The position numbers were made by a program, and so were the translations under genes. Below the pieces are notes generated by a model. The model saw nothing but the letters and a program-made list of their open reading frames with translations, was not told the DNA's origin and searched no databases. From assembly GCF_002234675.1 (NCBI RefSeq), contig NC_019867.2, positions 20,616,184-20,680,183 on the forward strand: a stretch of 64,000 nt of DNA, given 5' to 3'. Each line of letters opens with the position of its first letter. The first letter of the stretch is position 1. Positions 11,161-23,545 of the stretch are shown one piece after another. Origin of the DNA: Oryzias latipes. Its lineage: Eukaryota; Chordata; Actinopteri; Beloniformes; Adrianichthyidae.

Positions 11161-14100
11161 CTAGATGCAAAACGCTAAGTTTCCTCCGTTTAAAAGGATT
11201 TACACTTTAGACAACATTAACAAGGCACAACAATGTGAGCTGAGCCTTAACTGACAAAAGGAAGAGACTATTCTGTTTGTTTACAGGGTTTCAAGGGAAG
11301 TACTTCAGCATTGGGGCCTGCTAGCACAAAACGCAGATAAGAAACTTCATGGCACTAAACCTGCTCGGATTAGAAGCAAGTGGAACATATCTTGTTCCTT
11401 TTTGATTTTGTTTTGTGGTACTAAACTCTAAATCTACTAGAAAAATACTGATAAGAGTTTGTCATAATGTTCAAATGCTTCACTTTAGCAACTGTGCTTA
11501 CTGCTATGAATACAATTGAGGAAAGGGTGGCCCCCACCAGTACATCTGCTGGAACCATCACCTCAGCAGCATCTGGCTGCAAAGTTTAACACTTGCTGTA
11601 AGAGACAACCCCAACCCCCGGTGAAAGATTTATTATAGCCTCAGAAAAGGAAAACACTGTTACATGACACTCGTGTAGAGATCTCCCAGGCCATCATTTC
11701 CACACTGTGAGAGACCTATCACCTAACAGTTGGTTTTAGTTCACAAACCCACAATAATTCTTCAGCAACCACTTGGTTCCGCTACTTGCAAAGACACAAA
11801 CTAATATCTGCATACATCAACAGAAAAAAAAATACATTGGTTAATCTGCAAAACATCAGTGGATTTGTCTTTAGTTCAATAAACTCCACTTGATGAGCCT
11901 TTTCAAAGACCCAGGTACAAAGGATGCAGAAGTTTTCTTTGACAGGTAATCCTGTTGACGCGTGTTCCTCTCTAAAACAGTGGCTGTGTTCTCCTCAAAA
12001 CCAATTGAATTTCACTTTCCAAGAATGGTCTAGTGTTCCAGCAGTAGAGCTGAGTGGGTGGGAAGAGGGGGTGTTTAAGGGGCATAAAGAAGCACGGTCA
12101 TCTGTGTTTAGTAAGCTGTGAGTCAGCTTGGGAAGCCTGCAAGAAAGAGCTTCTGCTGTTGGACAGAAGAAACTGCAGAGCATATCCAACCCGGTCCCGT
12201 CATCAATATTTGAAAAAAGTAGGAAGTAGTTTCTTTTAAAGTATGACTGGACAGTTTGTCACACTCCACTTAGAGAGGAGCGCCAGATAAACAGTCAACT
12301 GTCAAGCTTGTAGAGAACACATGTCTCACTTATGGCCAAAGCCCAAACCACAGACAAGTAGGGAGAATTTCAAAATGCCAAAAATATGTTGAATCATTTT
12401 TTTCTTCATTTTTAAACACGTTTTCTGCATGAAATATGTGTTTCTCATAAATTCTAATGATGTGTGAAAAAGTGTCAAAATGGAAGCTGAGACACATTGA
12501 AGACATTACCCAAAGGTTGTACACAGAATGAAAATGATGTACACGTGCAGATTTGCAGTGATGGCAAAAAAAGGAAAAAGAAACCGCTGAAGCAACAAGG
12601 TGTTAACTTAGCTAACTGGATATATAAGAGGAGCCCGATGTAACTGATGCAAGCCCACCTTGTTGTTTTTATGCAGATTTGTTAGCTCTCTCATTAATTG
12701 GTCCACCCACAGCAGTTACTTTAGCATTGACGACATCCTGATAATATTAGAAGTAATTACTTCCAAATTAACTATCTAGATATTGCACAATCATCAAAGC
12801 AGGAGAGATTGTAGAAAGACCTTGTATACGCACCATGTCAATAATCAATTGATCCATAAATGTATCTAAAATATTAATATAAATACAAAACGAGAAATGT
12901 TATTTACATTTATCTTTAGAAAATGTTATGACTCTTATATTAGAATATTGAATTTATCGTTTAAGCATTTTTTGCATTAGTTTTTTAAAACTAATAAAAC
13001 TAGTTTTAAACTTTTTTTTTAAAGGTACTTTAACTTTTCATATAAATAACATTTTGCTTTTGAATAAAAGTTAGAAAAACAGTTTGACATTTAAGTGAAG
13101 AAGTGGGTTACTGCTTGAAGTAATTATAATATTTTGTGGTAGTTGGGTTTTTTGTGTATGTAATTGTATTATGAAATAATACAGAGCTAATAATCAATCA
13201 TCATGCCGTTTCAATTTAAATGACAACAGTGTTGAGTAGATTTAGATATCAAACGTTTGTTAAATCGTCCTTTCTCCCTTGTCTGCATGACTAAACTAGA
13301 TAATCATTTAGAGCAACCTAAAAAGATGGCTAATTTGGATTTTCTTTCCACATCTACAACCCAAAGTTATACATTTCCAATGGCTGTATGCATCCAATGT
13401 AGTGAACTTCTTTAAAATAAAAAAAACACTATGCAAAGTCATCATTGACTCATAATGCATGACCAATAAAAGAAATATGCTGGTTTAAAAATATTAATAT
13501 GATATCTTTGCTTCTGGTTTTTACAAAATAGTTGTGAAATACAACTTGTCTGAAGGAGGGAAAGGAACACATGTTCCAAAGATCTGCCAAACCAAAAAGA
13601 GGTTAGACAAAACGAATAACAATGTGCGGGACACATTAAGCTTCCTTCATTATGCAGGAACAAAGGTTACAGTACTAACCCATAACATGGCTTGCACCAT
13701 AATTAGTCTTCACCACCATCCATGCATAAAATTCCTCAGCAGCCAAATGCTGTAAATCACCCCCTTCCAATTGAGTCTGGGTTTGCAGCCAGCAACAGGC
13801 CAGTCCGCACATGGATGCAGTTCAGTGGCCGCGGGGCATCAGACCATTTCCCCAAGGCGACTGCAAAAAACATCTTTTTTTCTTTCACCTTTCTTTCTTC
13901 ACAACCATAGACCTTGAAGCATTAGTTGGCCAACAGCATGTCATGATGTGGTATCGGATATCATGAGATTACACTAAAATGTAAAGACAATCAATTTCAA
14001 ACCATTTGACACTTCGCCATTTGTTTGACACTTAAACCCTGAGTGTTTTTAGTACCACTCGCAGTGTTTGTTTGTTCCCCATAAAACAGGGATCACCAAC

Positions 14101-14992
14101 TGTTGGGATTCTACCAAGCATCATCAACTGTGCAACTGTCAACCAGAGAAAAATACATCTATCACACGGAAAATAAGTGAAATTAAACCTTAAGAAACTT
14201 TAAGAAAATCCATTTTTGACACCACACTTCCAGAGACACAGTTTAAGTGACAATAACTAAGCCAAAGAAGCAGCCTGGTAAATTAAAGGGCAAAACTCTT
14301 CCTTCACTTCTCATTATATGCCTCAGGTAAAACCTTTCTCCCTTTGGTAAACTCCCTGCAGACATACTGCTTCTTCAAACCAGCATTCTTCTTCATTTTC
14401 TTTAATAACATAGCATTTACAGCTTTACAAAACATCAGTCCTGCCCATTAAGATTGAGCCTTGAGGACAGATGCATATTTGTCGACTCCAACTGACACTT
14501 TAAATAATAACGTTTTTAAAAAATATATGCATATAATAATTTTTAAAGTATTTTCTTCTGCTAGTCAGAAGCAAGGAAAGAAGAGGAACAGCTAGAGGAT
14601 TAGATATTGACTTTCAAAACAATTTTGAATGCGTTTTAGGCAAAAGGGCAAACAAAAAGAAGGTTGATAAACCAATTTAAAATAAAATAAAAAGCCAATT
14701 TGTACAGTTAAAAAAATGTATGCTTTCAGCTCACATAATTTATCATGTTCTCATTTTCCTGATCTGATGATCTGATGTGACCGAACATGCACTTCGTGAT
14801 GGCCTTAATTTAGGAAAAAGGACTGGATTTCCAGAATTTAATTTTTACCCCCTCCCCCCAAACCGCTTTAGGTTTATTTATTTTTATTTCAGAACGTGGA
14901 TTTTTTTTTTTAGAAACCATAACTATCCCCTTACACAAACAGTAAACTAAAGTTAAATCAAAGAGCGAAAGAACAAAACAGAGAGAGCTCAC
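11161..14992. other. No exon recognised; presumed intron
   Basis: 3.8 kb without a recognisable exon, RNA or transposon boundary. Open frames are 60-75 codons and lack splice context. It lies between the two candidate exons of the minus-strand gene and would be intronic if they belong together. Confidence 0.4.
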
Positions 14993-15210
14993 CTTCCTGG
15001 CGGGGAGCAGTGAAACAGCCAGTGTTGGTCAGATGAGAGCGAGTCCTGCCTGAGCTGAGATTCGGTTCGAGAAAACGTCCCCCAAAGCTGTATATCCACA
15101 CCGCTGACGAAGTCGAGTTATCTGCGTTCAGCTTACAGGTCAAATTATATTTCTGACAAACTCGTGCGAGAGAAGGAATTTCACCCCACTCATAATCTAC
15201 AAATTCCAAA
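14993..15210 (-). other. Candidate 5' untranslated first exon and promoter-proximal DNA (minus strand)
   Basis: On the minus strand the sequence CCAGGAAG/GTGAGCTC at 14,993 is a strong donor. The region is richer in C+G and CpG than its surroundings, as is the DNA to about 15,500. It is the right direction and distance to be the 5' exon spliced to 8,880-9,060, with an intron of ~5.9 kb, but that link is inference. An 83-codon open frame covers the area without recognisable motifs; I do not treat it as coding. Confidence 0.3.
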
Positions 15211-17896
15211 CTACTAAGCCGCGAGGGAAATCAATATTAGCTAGCAGCTAAAAGTTAGTAGTTTTGCGTTAGTCTGCACTAAATATATGATCTTACATTT
15301 GTTTTCTGCGACCGCTTTAATTATCTTACCTAACAAATAAGAAAAACGAGAGCAGCCTCCGGGCTGGTGTTGATGATTCCTTTATCCCCAACACGTTTCG
15401 CACGCTAGGATGAAATCCGCGTTTCTGGAAACTGCGTCCTAAAGTTCTTTAACTTACTCAGTCTAACAAAACCCACCGGAAGCGACTTTGTTCGGTCTTG
15501 CGGCTTTTACAAAAAAGAAAGAAAAAATTATATCCGTTCATGGAAAGTATTTTTGAACATTACTAATGGCGAAATGCTGTTACGATAACGAGAGACCAAG
15601 TCAATCCGTGCCTCCCTCTATATAGAGTATTGCATTCTTCTCACCGCTGCAAAGTCAAAACCAGTGCACGCACCACTTCCGCTTCAAAATTTCAAAATAA
15701 AAGTCAGGATAAAAATGTTTGATGGTAATAAAATCAATAATCCATTAATTTTAAGGGGCCTTTCCAGGCTCCCAAGAACACTTTACAAATGAAAACAACA
15801 CACAATTTAAACATATAATTAAACAGTAAGCAGAAGTTGGCTTTCATTCCACTGTACTTAAAAGTCCTTACCATTTTTAATGTTTGAAAACAATACCTCC
15901 ACGTGCAGTGCATAAAGTATACCAGCTAAAGTCTTCTTCAGACTGAATTTCAACATTTTAAATTTACATTAGATAGTATATGAGTAAACATATAGATTAA
16001 GTACATGTAGTTCACTTAGACTTATTTTTTGCTAAGGGTTATTTACATCTGGTAGAAACCAATTTATTTGATATAAAGTTTAACTTGAAAAAAATCTAAC
16101 GTTAGAAATTATTTAAAAAATATTATATAATCTTCAGGGGTGCTAGTATGAATGTACTAAAGATTATGCTCATTGCATTTAACACATCCAGCTGTTGAGT
16201 TGACAAAAGAACAAACATTGTGTTTTATTTTGTAATGAGAACTCCTGAATTTCCTTGGTTCTTTTTAGCATGACGTGGGACATGCAGCCTTTTGGAAACC
16301 TGGCACCCCTTCCATCCACAGCACCTCACCAAACTCCACAGAATGGAGATCTATGCAGGAAAACTGTCAGAAAAACAAAATAACTGCCTTCTTCTTAAAA
16401 AACAATAGGGAATTTTTAAGCAGAAAAACTGCTTCACATCAAATCTTGTTGACATTGCAATTACCGGTAATACAAATACAATTTAAATATAAATAGATTG
16501 TTTGAGTGGAGCATATGAGATAAACGTTAATTTATTTTACCTAAGGGAGACTTTTCATGACTCAACTATTATATTTTCCTTCTTTTTTGAATCAATAAGA
16601 CCCTCTCGCAAAAGCAGAACAAATGCCACCATAATTGATTCTTGGATGTATGCATTATCAAATGAGAAAAACAACCATGTTCCCAAAGAAAGCAACCACT
16701 TTCATCAGCTTTCCATTCAAAGCATACATAAATGAGTTCAATTGTTTGGTGTACAGAATTGGAACAGTTACAAAGAGCAGTGGAAATTCAAATGTGCCTG
16801 CAAGGTCAGCACAAACGCAAAATTTGCTCTGCCTCATCAAACGCATAACTCATGTGATGAGCTCATATTTCCTTTGATTTCCTGTCACAGTTGACAAATG
16901 AGTGACAACTGAAGCTGCAGGGACACATGAAGCTCAGCCTCACAGTTAGATGAAAGAATGGATTGATTGACAGACTGATTTATGTCATGGCATGTGTCAG
17001 CCTTTCATCCTGCATGCAGTGATAAGGCTGGATTGTGTTACCAGCAGTCACAAACTTGAACTTGCTTTAGTCTTTACTCTTATTTGAATTTCACATTTCT
17101 TAAATAGTTTATTTTTAGTTCTAAGAAGCTGCATTCGCTGATAGATTAATAGCAAACACTGGTTTGTAATTTGTTTTACTAAGCGCAAATCAGGTTTATA
17201 GCAGAGGTTCCTGACAAAGTGTAGAAAAGGAAAATAAAACACATTTAAATTGTCAACTTTTCTGTATTCCAAAATACTTACAAACACATTAGTTTTTGAC
17301 ATACACATTAAATTGCTAATTGTTCTGCTGTTTTACTCTCAAGAGATGATGTTTTTTAGATGTTTTATTTCTTTTTCAAAATAGGAACACTGCACTGGCT
17401 TTCTGCATCACTGTCTGCTAGAAGTCTGGGATTGCTAATCCATATGGGTTGCAGTTGTTTAGAGCCTTTGGTGGCTCAGGAGCTGTGTACAGTTTGATGA
17501 AGTGTCTCCAGAGCAACATGTGAGGCAAGTCAAGAATTCAGCTCTAGTTTAGAAAAAAAGAAATGTGGTGTTATCATGATATATGTATTCTGCAATTTAT
17601 TAAGTTGTAGCATATCTGAATTATAAATCTAAGCAGGTATATCCGAAAGCACATGGTGCTGAATTACATGCTTTCCTTTTTGTTTTTGTGGCAATCATAT
17701 AATTATCAAGGGTTTTGTACTGATAAACAACATCACTATCACAGCAGAATAGACATTTTTCACTTGAATTCTGAAAAACCAAGCTGGAAAACTTTTATCT
17801 GCCTGTATTTGAGGGTTTTGCTTTTGTTGCAAATGAAGTCTGGTGCAGCCCAGCAATAATATAAACAGAACTGAACCATGCACCGGTGCAAAGACG
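15211..17896. other. No gene recognised
   Basis: Unassigned. The first ~400 bp is relatively CpG-rich and contains TATATAGAG near 15,620, so it may hold promoter sequence for the minus-strand gene. The rest is AT-rich without recognised exon or repeat. Confidence 0.4.
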
Positions 17897-20252
17897 CATC
17901 TTCCTTTCCTTTCGGCTTTTCCCTTGGGGTCGCTACAACAAATCAGCTTTCTCCATCTAACCCTGTCTTCTGCATCTTCTACTCCAGTGCTCCTCAAATA
18001 GTGGGGATGCGATGCCAGGGGGGGCGCGCAGTAGTGGCGGTTTTAGGCACAGGTAATACGGGCAATTGTCCGGGTCGCAAATTTAACGGGGGGCGGGGGT
18101 GACAGCAGCTCAGTGCTTGGAAAAAAATCTGTGTTAGAGGGGGCGCGACACATTTTCTTTTTCCTAGGGAAAAAGGCAAAAAATATTTAAGAAGCACTGC
18201 TCTACTCTAACAAGAGGTTCCTTTGTGTCTTTGTTCACTGCATCCATAAACCTCATCTTTGGTCTTTTTCTAGACCTCTTGCCTGGCAGCTCTAGACTCA
18301 GCATTCTTCTACCACTATATTCACTGTCTCTCCTCTGGACATGTCCAAACCATCTCACTCTGGCTTGTCTGACTTTTTCTTCAAAACTTCTAACATGTGC
18401 TGTCCCTCTAATGTACTCATTCCTGATCCTCTCCATCCCAGTCACTCCAAAACATCAGCCTCCATTACTCTGCATTGTTGACCGTAGATACTTCAAATCC
18501 TCCACCTTCTTTATCTCTCTTCCCTGTAGCTTCACTCTTCAACTTGGGTCCCTCTCATTCACACACATGTACTCCATCTTACTGCAGCTGACATCCTCCC
18601 TCTCCTTTTCAGGCCAAACCTCCACCTCTCCAGATTCTCCTCCACCTGTTCCCTTCTCTTGCTACAATATCATCTGCAAACATCATGGTGATTCCTGTCT
18701 AACCTCATCTGTCAGCCTGTCCGTCACTACCGCAAATAGGACGGGGCTCAGAGCTGATCCCTGATGTAATCCCACCTCCACTTAAATTCTCTGTCACCTC
18801 TAAAGCAGCCCTCACCACTGTCTTACAGCCCTTATACATGCACTGCTCGAACATACTTCTCTGTCACTCCAGACTTCCTCATACAATTACATTAACCAAA
18901 GTTCTTCTCTTCTCTATCATAGGCTTTCTCCAGATCTACAAAGACACAGTGTATCTCTCTCTGATCTTCTCTGTACTCGTCTATCAACATCCCCAAAGCA
19001 AATATTGCATTAGTAGTGCTCTTTCTTGGCATGAAACCACACTGCTGCTCACAAATGTTCGCTTCTGCTCTTAGTCTAGCTTCAACTCTTTCCTATAACT
19101 TCATTGTATGGCTCATCAGCTTTATTCCTCTATACTCTGCACATCTCCCTTATTCTTATAAAATGACAAATCATCATTCAACTCCATTTCTCAACAACCC
19201 AGTCAAAAAGTCCACTGCCATCTCTCCTAGACACTTCCATACCTCCACAAGTGCACTCTTCATCCTCTTCAATGCCCCCCTCACTTCACCCTTTCTAAGG
19301 TTTGTTACTCCCTTCTCCACAACAGTTACCTCTTTTATCCTTTGTTCTCCATCATTTGCTTCTTTTGTCAACTCCTCAAAGTATTTTCTCCATCTTTCCA
19401 TTACACAGCAGAAACCTGTCAATACATTACAACAACAATCCTTAATTACCATAACCTGCTGCATGTCCTTCCCTTCTCGGTCTCTCTACCTTGCTAATCT
19501 ATATAGGTCAGTTTCTCCCTCTTTACCAACCAACCTAGCATAAAAGTCATCATTGGCCCTTGTTTGGCTTTTGACACCTCTAGTTACACCTCATGCTGCA
19601 TCTCCCTGTACTCCTGTCTACTCTCCTCATTCCTCTCAGTGTCTCACCCTTTTCTTAGCTAACCTCTTACTCCTTAATATACACTCCTGCACCTCCTCAT
19701 TTCACCACCAGGCCTCCTTATCAACTTTCTTTCCTGATGACACACCATTGCCGAAATCTTCCCCTATCCCTGTGGCTTCTCCCTTGCCCTCCAATCGTAG
19801 GGGCATTTGGAGGGGTAAGGTTGTTCAAAGTAGTTTTTTTAAGGGCCAACCCTTGCGGCGGAGGGATGCTGTGCCCTTCTTCTTTTTTCAACATTATACA
19901 ACACAATACAACATTAACCATTACACTTTCGAGTTCTATTTTTAGACTTATCACTCTATCTGACACTCCTTTTACCTCTGCAACACTCAAAACAAACTTT
20001 TACTTTAAGTTAATTCTTGCTCCATTTCTCTTCCCATCTCCACTATGATAAAACAATTTGAACCCTGCTCCTAAACTTCTAACCTTGCTACCTCTCCACC
20101 TAGTCTCCTGGACACACAGTGTATATCTTCCTCCTCTTCATCATGTCAAATATACCTTTTCCTCTCATCGATCTAGCATTCAAAGTCCTTACTCTCAGTC
20201 CAACATTCAAGACTTTCCTCTTCTCTCTCTTCCTATAAACACGCCGTCCTTC
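17897..20252 (-). pseudogene. Old RTE-type LINE copy, left (3') part, inactivated
   Basis: Runs parallel to the intact element at 37,643-40,569 in the same minus orientation. At the 3' end TTTCGGCTTTTCCC is shared, and the C-terminal segment RIRNEYIRGTAHVRSFEEKV with WFGHVQRRDSEY is readable at 18,164-18,445. Another piece, RWRKYFEELTKEANDGEQR, lies at 19,174-19,464. Frameshifts, stops and small deletions occur throughout. It is split by a hAT MITE (17,985-18,199) and cut at its 5' end by the 3.26-kb inverted-repeat element; its last bases resume at 23,509. The 5-bp word CCTTC at its right edge is duplicated at 23,509. Confidence 0.85.
17985..18199. mobile_element. hAT MITE, 215 bp, inside the old RTE copy
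   Basis: Begins CAGTGCTCCTCAAATAGT and its right end, reverse-complemented, begins CAGTGCTTCTTAAATAT, the usual hAT terminal repeat. Flanking octamers TTCTACTC (17,977-17,984) and CTCTACTC (18,200-18,207) match at 7 of 8 positions. The RTE sequence continues across the insertion, so the MITE arrived after the LINE. No coding capacity; the interior contains G-rich GGGGGGCGCG. Confidence 0.85.
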
Positions 20253-20352
20253 ATGACGCTGAAGTTAGCTTCTGATTCACAGCTTCCGATTTGCGAGGGC
20301 ACTAAAGAAACATTCCGCTGCATTTTTCGCACTAAGACCACCCTAAAACCGG

Positions 20353-21757
20353 GTCCTGTTCAAAAACCGCTGGACCTGGACTGCTTAAACCTGGATTAAA
20401 TTATGCATTACATACTAAAGAACACATTAAACACAGTTTCTGATTTGTGAAACCTTCCTCTGATTTGTGAAAATGTCAAATAGGTTGATTTTTATCGCAT
20501 TTTACGCACTGAGTCCACCTTAGACCAGGTCCTGTTCAAAAACCGCTGGACCTGGACTGCTCAAACCTGGATTAAATTATGCATTAGATACTAAAGAACA
20601 CATTAAATACAGTTTCTGATTTGTGAAACCTTCCTCTGATTTGTGAAAATGAGAAGTAGATTGATTTTATCGCATTTTATGCACTGAGTCCACTTCAGAC
20701 CAGGTCCTGTTCAAAAACCGCTGGACCTGGACTGCTCAAACCTGGATTAAATAATAATTTAGATAGTAAAAAACACATTTAACACAGTTTCTGATTTGTG
20801 AAACCTTCCTATGATTTGTGAAAATGTCAAATAGGTTGATTTTTATCACATTTTACGCACTGAGTCCACTTCAGACCAGGTCCTGTTCAAAAACCGCAGG
20901 ACCTGGACTGCTCGAACCTGGATTAAATAATAATTTAGATAGTAAAAAACACATTTAACACAGTTTCTGATTTGTGAAATCTTCCTCTGATTTGTGAAAT
21001 TGTCAAATAGGTTGATGTTTATCACATTTTACGCACTGAGTCCACTTCAGACCAGGTCCTGTTCAAAAACCGCAGGACCTACACTGCTCAAACCTGACTT
21101 AAATTATGCGTTAGATGGTAGAGAACACATTAAATACAGTTTCTGATTTGTGAAAACTTCCTCTGATTTGTGAAAATGTGAAATAGGTTGATTTTTTATC
21201 GCATTTTACGCATTGAGTCCACTTCAGACCAGGTCCTGTTCAAAAACCGCAGGACCTGGACTGCTTAAACCTGGATTAAATTATAATTAAGATAGTAAAG
21301 AACACATAAAACACAGTTTCTGATTTGTGAAACCTTCCTCTGATTTGTGAAAATGTCAAATAGGTTGATTTTTAATCGCATTTTACGCACTAAGTCCACT
21401 TCAGACCAGGTCTTGTACAAAAACCGCAGGACCTAGACTGCTCAAACCTGACTTAAATTATGCGTTAGATACTAAAAAACACATTAAATACAGTTTCTGA
21501 TTTGTGAAAACTTCTTCTGATTTGTGAAAATGAGAAGTAGATTGATTTTATCGCATTTTTGCACTGAGTCCATTTCAGACCAGGTCCTGTTCAAAAACCG
21601 CAGGACCTAGACTGCTCAAACCTGACTTAAATTATGCGTTAGATGGTAGAGAACACATTAAATACAGTTTCTGATTTGTGAAAACTTCCTCTGATTTGTG
21701 AAAATGTGAAATAGGTTGATTTTTTATCGCATTTTACGCACTGAGTCCACTTCAGAC
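20353..21757 (+). repeat. Left satellite-like array, eight ~176-bp units
   Basis: The landmark word GTCCTGTTCAAAAACCG (one copy reads GTCTTGTACAAAAACCG) recurs at 20,353, 20,529, 20,704, 20,880, 21,056, 21,233, 21,410 and 21,584, a spacing of 174-177 bp. Each unit also carries TTTCTGATTTGTGAAA twice, AATAGGTTGATTTTTATC and ACGCACTGAGTCCAC. A ninth unit was starting when the nested 0.66-kb element interrupted it at ~21,758. Units differ by scattered substitutions, and some share private variants (for example GAGAAGTAGATTGATTTTA at 20,650 and 21,530), consistent with expansion of multi-unit blocks. Confidence 0.9.
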
Positions 21758-21760
21758 CGG

Positions 21761-22417
21761 TGTGGGTACCGGATGTTCTCGGGTTGCCGGATGTTCTCGG
21801 GGTCTTTCGGGGTCCTTCGACCAATGATGACGTCACACTATTTGATTGGCTGTAAGTTGCCACGACCAATGAGTTAACGTCGCTAAGTTTTTCTAAAAAC
21901 TTTATTGACAATTGCGGTATCATACATTAACAATGACATTAACGTTAACAACGAACAATAACGATGTAATCAATATTGCCTCGAAGATCAGTCACCATTG
22001 CCAAATATAACATATTGACATAGAAAATAAAGAATAGAGGGGAAAAAAAGAAACAATGAACATAACACACAAATAAATAAAAACATAAGTAAAATAAAAT
22101 AAAGGAACATAGAAAAAATCTAAGTAGTCTAATACTAGTTAAGTTAGGGGTACTCGTGAAGTTTGTATTTCTGAACAAAACTAAGCAATTTCAAGCCATT
22201 CTTCTTTTTCATATAATGAAGTGATTGAAAGCAAAAACAGAGCTCTTTATTAAATGTAATAAAAGTGGTTTGGTCTTCAAAACTTGACCTCACCAAGATG
22301 GCGGTGCTCTCCTCCCATGAGGAACCACGTGATGTCTCCTCTAGTGATATAACTCATTTGAAGGACCCCGAAGGACCCCGAGAACATCCGGCAAACCGAG
22401 AACATCCGGTACCTACA
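21761..22417. mobile_element. Nested 0.66-kb element with ~58-bp inverted repeats
   Basis: Starts TGTGGGTACCGGATGTTCTC; the reverse complement of its right end starts TGTAGGTACCGGATGTTCTC. The inverted repeats run ~58 bp and each contains the word CCGGATGTTCTCGG twice and a GGGGTC(C/T)TTCGGGGTCCTTC doublet. CCGG stands at both borders (21,757-21,760 and 22,418-22,421) and may be a 4-bp target duplication. It splits one 176-bp unit between CAGACC and TCCTGTTC. The interior is AT-rich and has no gene. The superfamily is unknown. Confidence 0.7.
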
Positions 22418-22900
22418 CCGGATCCTGTTCAAAAACCGTTGTGTAAAATAGTATAATTTCATCGAATTTTATGCAATTTAAGGATAATGGGGACAAGGGA
22501 AGGACAACTTTAAGGAAAACACCATAACAGGAACTTTAAAGTAAATCAGAAAACAAACCAAGAAATATTGAACAAAAAAACAAAATTTCAGTCAGGGGTA
22601 CATGCTAACCGTGACCATAACTATGTGTCCAATCTGACATCTGTTTCCCAGTTTCTTTTGTATGTTGAGATTTTGATGTTTTGATGTTGCCTCGTCTAGC
22701 CTTCTTGGATTCCTGTAGTGCATCGTAGTGCATTGTCTGGGCAGAAGTCTGTGGATTGCAACAAAGTGATTTTGGTCACCCAGGTGATATGTTAGGGCCA
22801 CCGGCTCGTACCTGTGTGAGCAAATACAATAGTACAATGCAGTATAAAAAATAAAAGTGTTAAGGAATAAAAAAATACATTTCCACCCAAATTTCATGAA

Positions 22901-23425
22901 CAGGACCTGGTCTGAGAAAAAGCGATAAAAATCAACTTATTTCACAAATCAGATGAAGGTTTCACAAATCAGAAACTGTATTTAATGTGTTCTTTAGTAT
23001 CTAATGCTTTATTAATCCAGGTTTAAGCAGTCCAGGTCCAGCGGTTTTTGAACAGGACCTGGTCTGAAGTGGACTCAGTGCATAAAATGCGATAAAATCA
23101 ATCTACTTCTCATTTTCACAAATCAGAGGAAGTTTTCAAAAATCAGAAACTGTATTTAATGTGTTCTTTAGTATCTAATGCATAATTAAATCCAGGTTTG
23201 AGCAGTCCAGGTACAGCGGTTTTTGAACAGGACCTAGTCTAATGTGGACTCTGGGCGTAAAATGCGATAAAAAACAATCTATTTCACATTTTCACAAACC
23301 AGAGGAAGTTTTCACAAATCAGAAACTCGGTTTAATGTGTTCTTTAATATCTAATGCATAATTTAATCCAGGTTTGAGCAGTCAAGCTCCCGCGGTTTTT
23401 GAACAGGACCCGGTTTTAGGTGATC
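22901..23425 (-). repeat. Right satellite-like array, inverted ~176-bp units
   Basis: The reverse-complement landmark CAGGACC recurs at 22,901, 23,053, 23,228 and 23,404; the last two spacings are 175 and 176 bp, and the innermost unit is shortened to 152 bp. The units are the same family as the left array in reverse orientation, with TTTCACAAATCAGA in place of TCTGATTTGTGAAA, so the two arrays could pair as a long hairpin. Confidence 0.85.
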
Positions 23426-23508
23426 TTAATGCGAAAAATGCAGCGGAATGTTCCTTCAGTGCCTTCGCGAATCGGAAGCTGTGAACCGGAAGCCAACTTC
23501 AGCGTCAT

Positions 23509-23545
23509 CCTTCCTTCTCTCCTTCTTCGACCAACAGTAGACTAA
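23509..23545 (-). mobile_element. Old RTE copy, 5'-terminal fragment
   Basis: CTTCTTCGACCAACAGTAG with following AATTTC is the same sequence that forms the 5' end of the intact RTE (near 40,545-40,565). It is the missing 5' end of the copy interrupted at 20,252 and shows that the inverted-repeat element inserted close to the LINE's 5' end. Confidence 0.75.

Larger units (their letters stand above)
20253..23508. mobile_element. 3.26-kb long-inverted-repeat element with internal inverted satellite arrays
   Basis: The left end ATGACGCTGAAGTTAGCTTC is matched by the reverse complement of the right end, ATGACGCTGAAGTTGGCTTC, and the match extends ~120 bp on both sides (about 20,253-20,375 and 23,385-23,508). 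Identical 5-mers CCTTC flank it (20,248-20,252 and 23,509-23,513), and sequence of one RTE copy lies on both sides, so it is an insertion. Just inside each terminal repeat is an array of a ~176-bp unit, eight copies on the left and about three on the right, pointing in opposite directions. The centre (~22,440-22,890) has no recognisable gene. It looks like a non-autonomous foldback-type DNA transposon; the superfamily is not assigned. Confidence 0.75.

Noticed and set aside
14958..15209. 83-codon minus-strand frame taken as a gene
   Set aside because: It overlaps a likely non-coding first exon with a strong donor inside and shows no domain.
18225..20399. Plus-strand frames of 113-179 codons
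   Set aside because: They are antisense to the decayed RTE copy or cross into the inverted-repeat element; no protein motif is present.
20353..23425. Regularly spaced repeats resembling a CRISPR array
   Set aside because: The whole 176-bp unit repeats, there are no short repeats with unique spacers, and the genome is vertebrate. It is a satellite-like array in a transposon.
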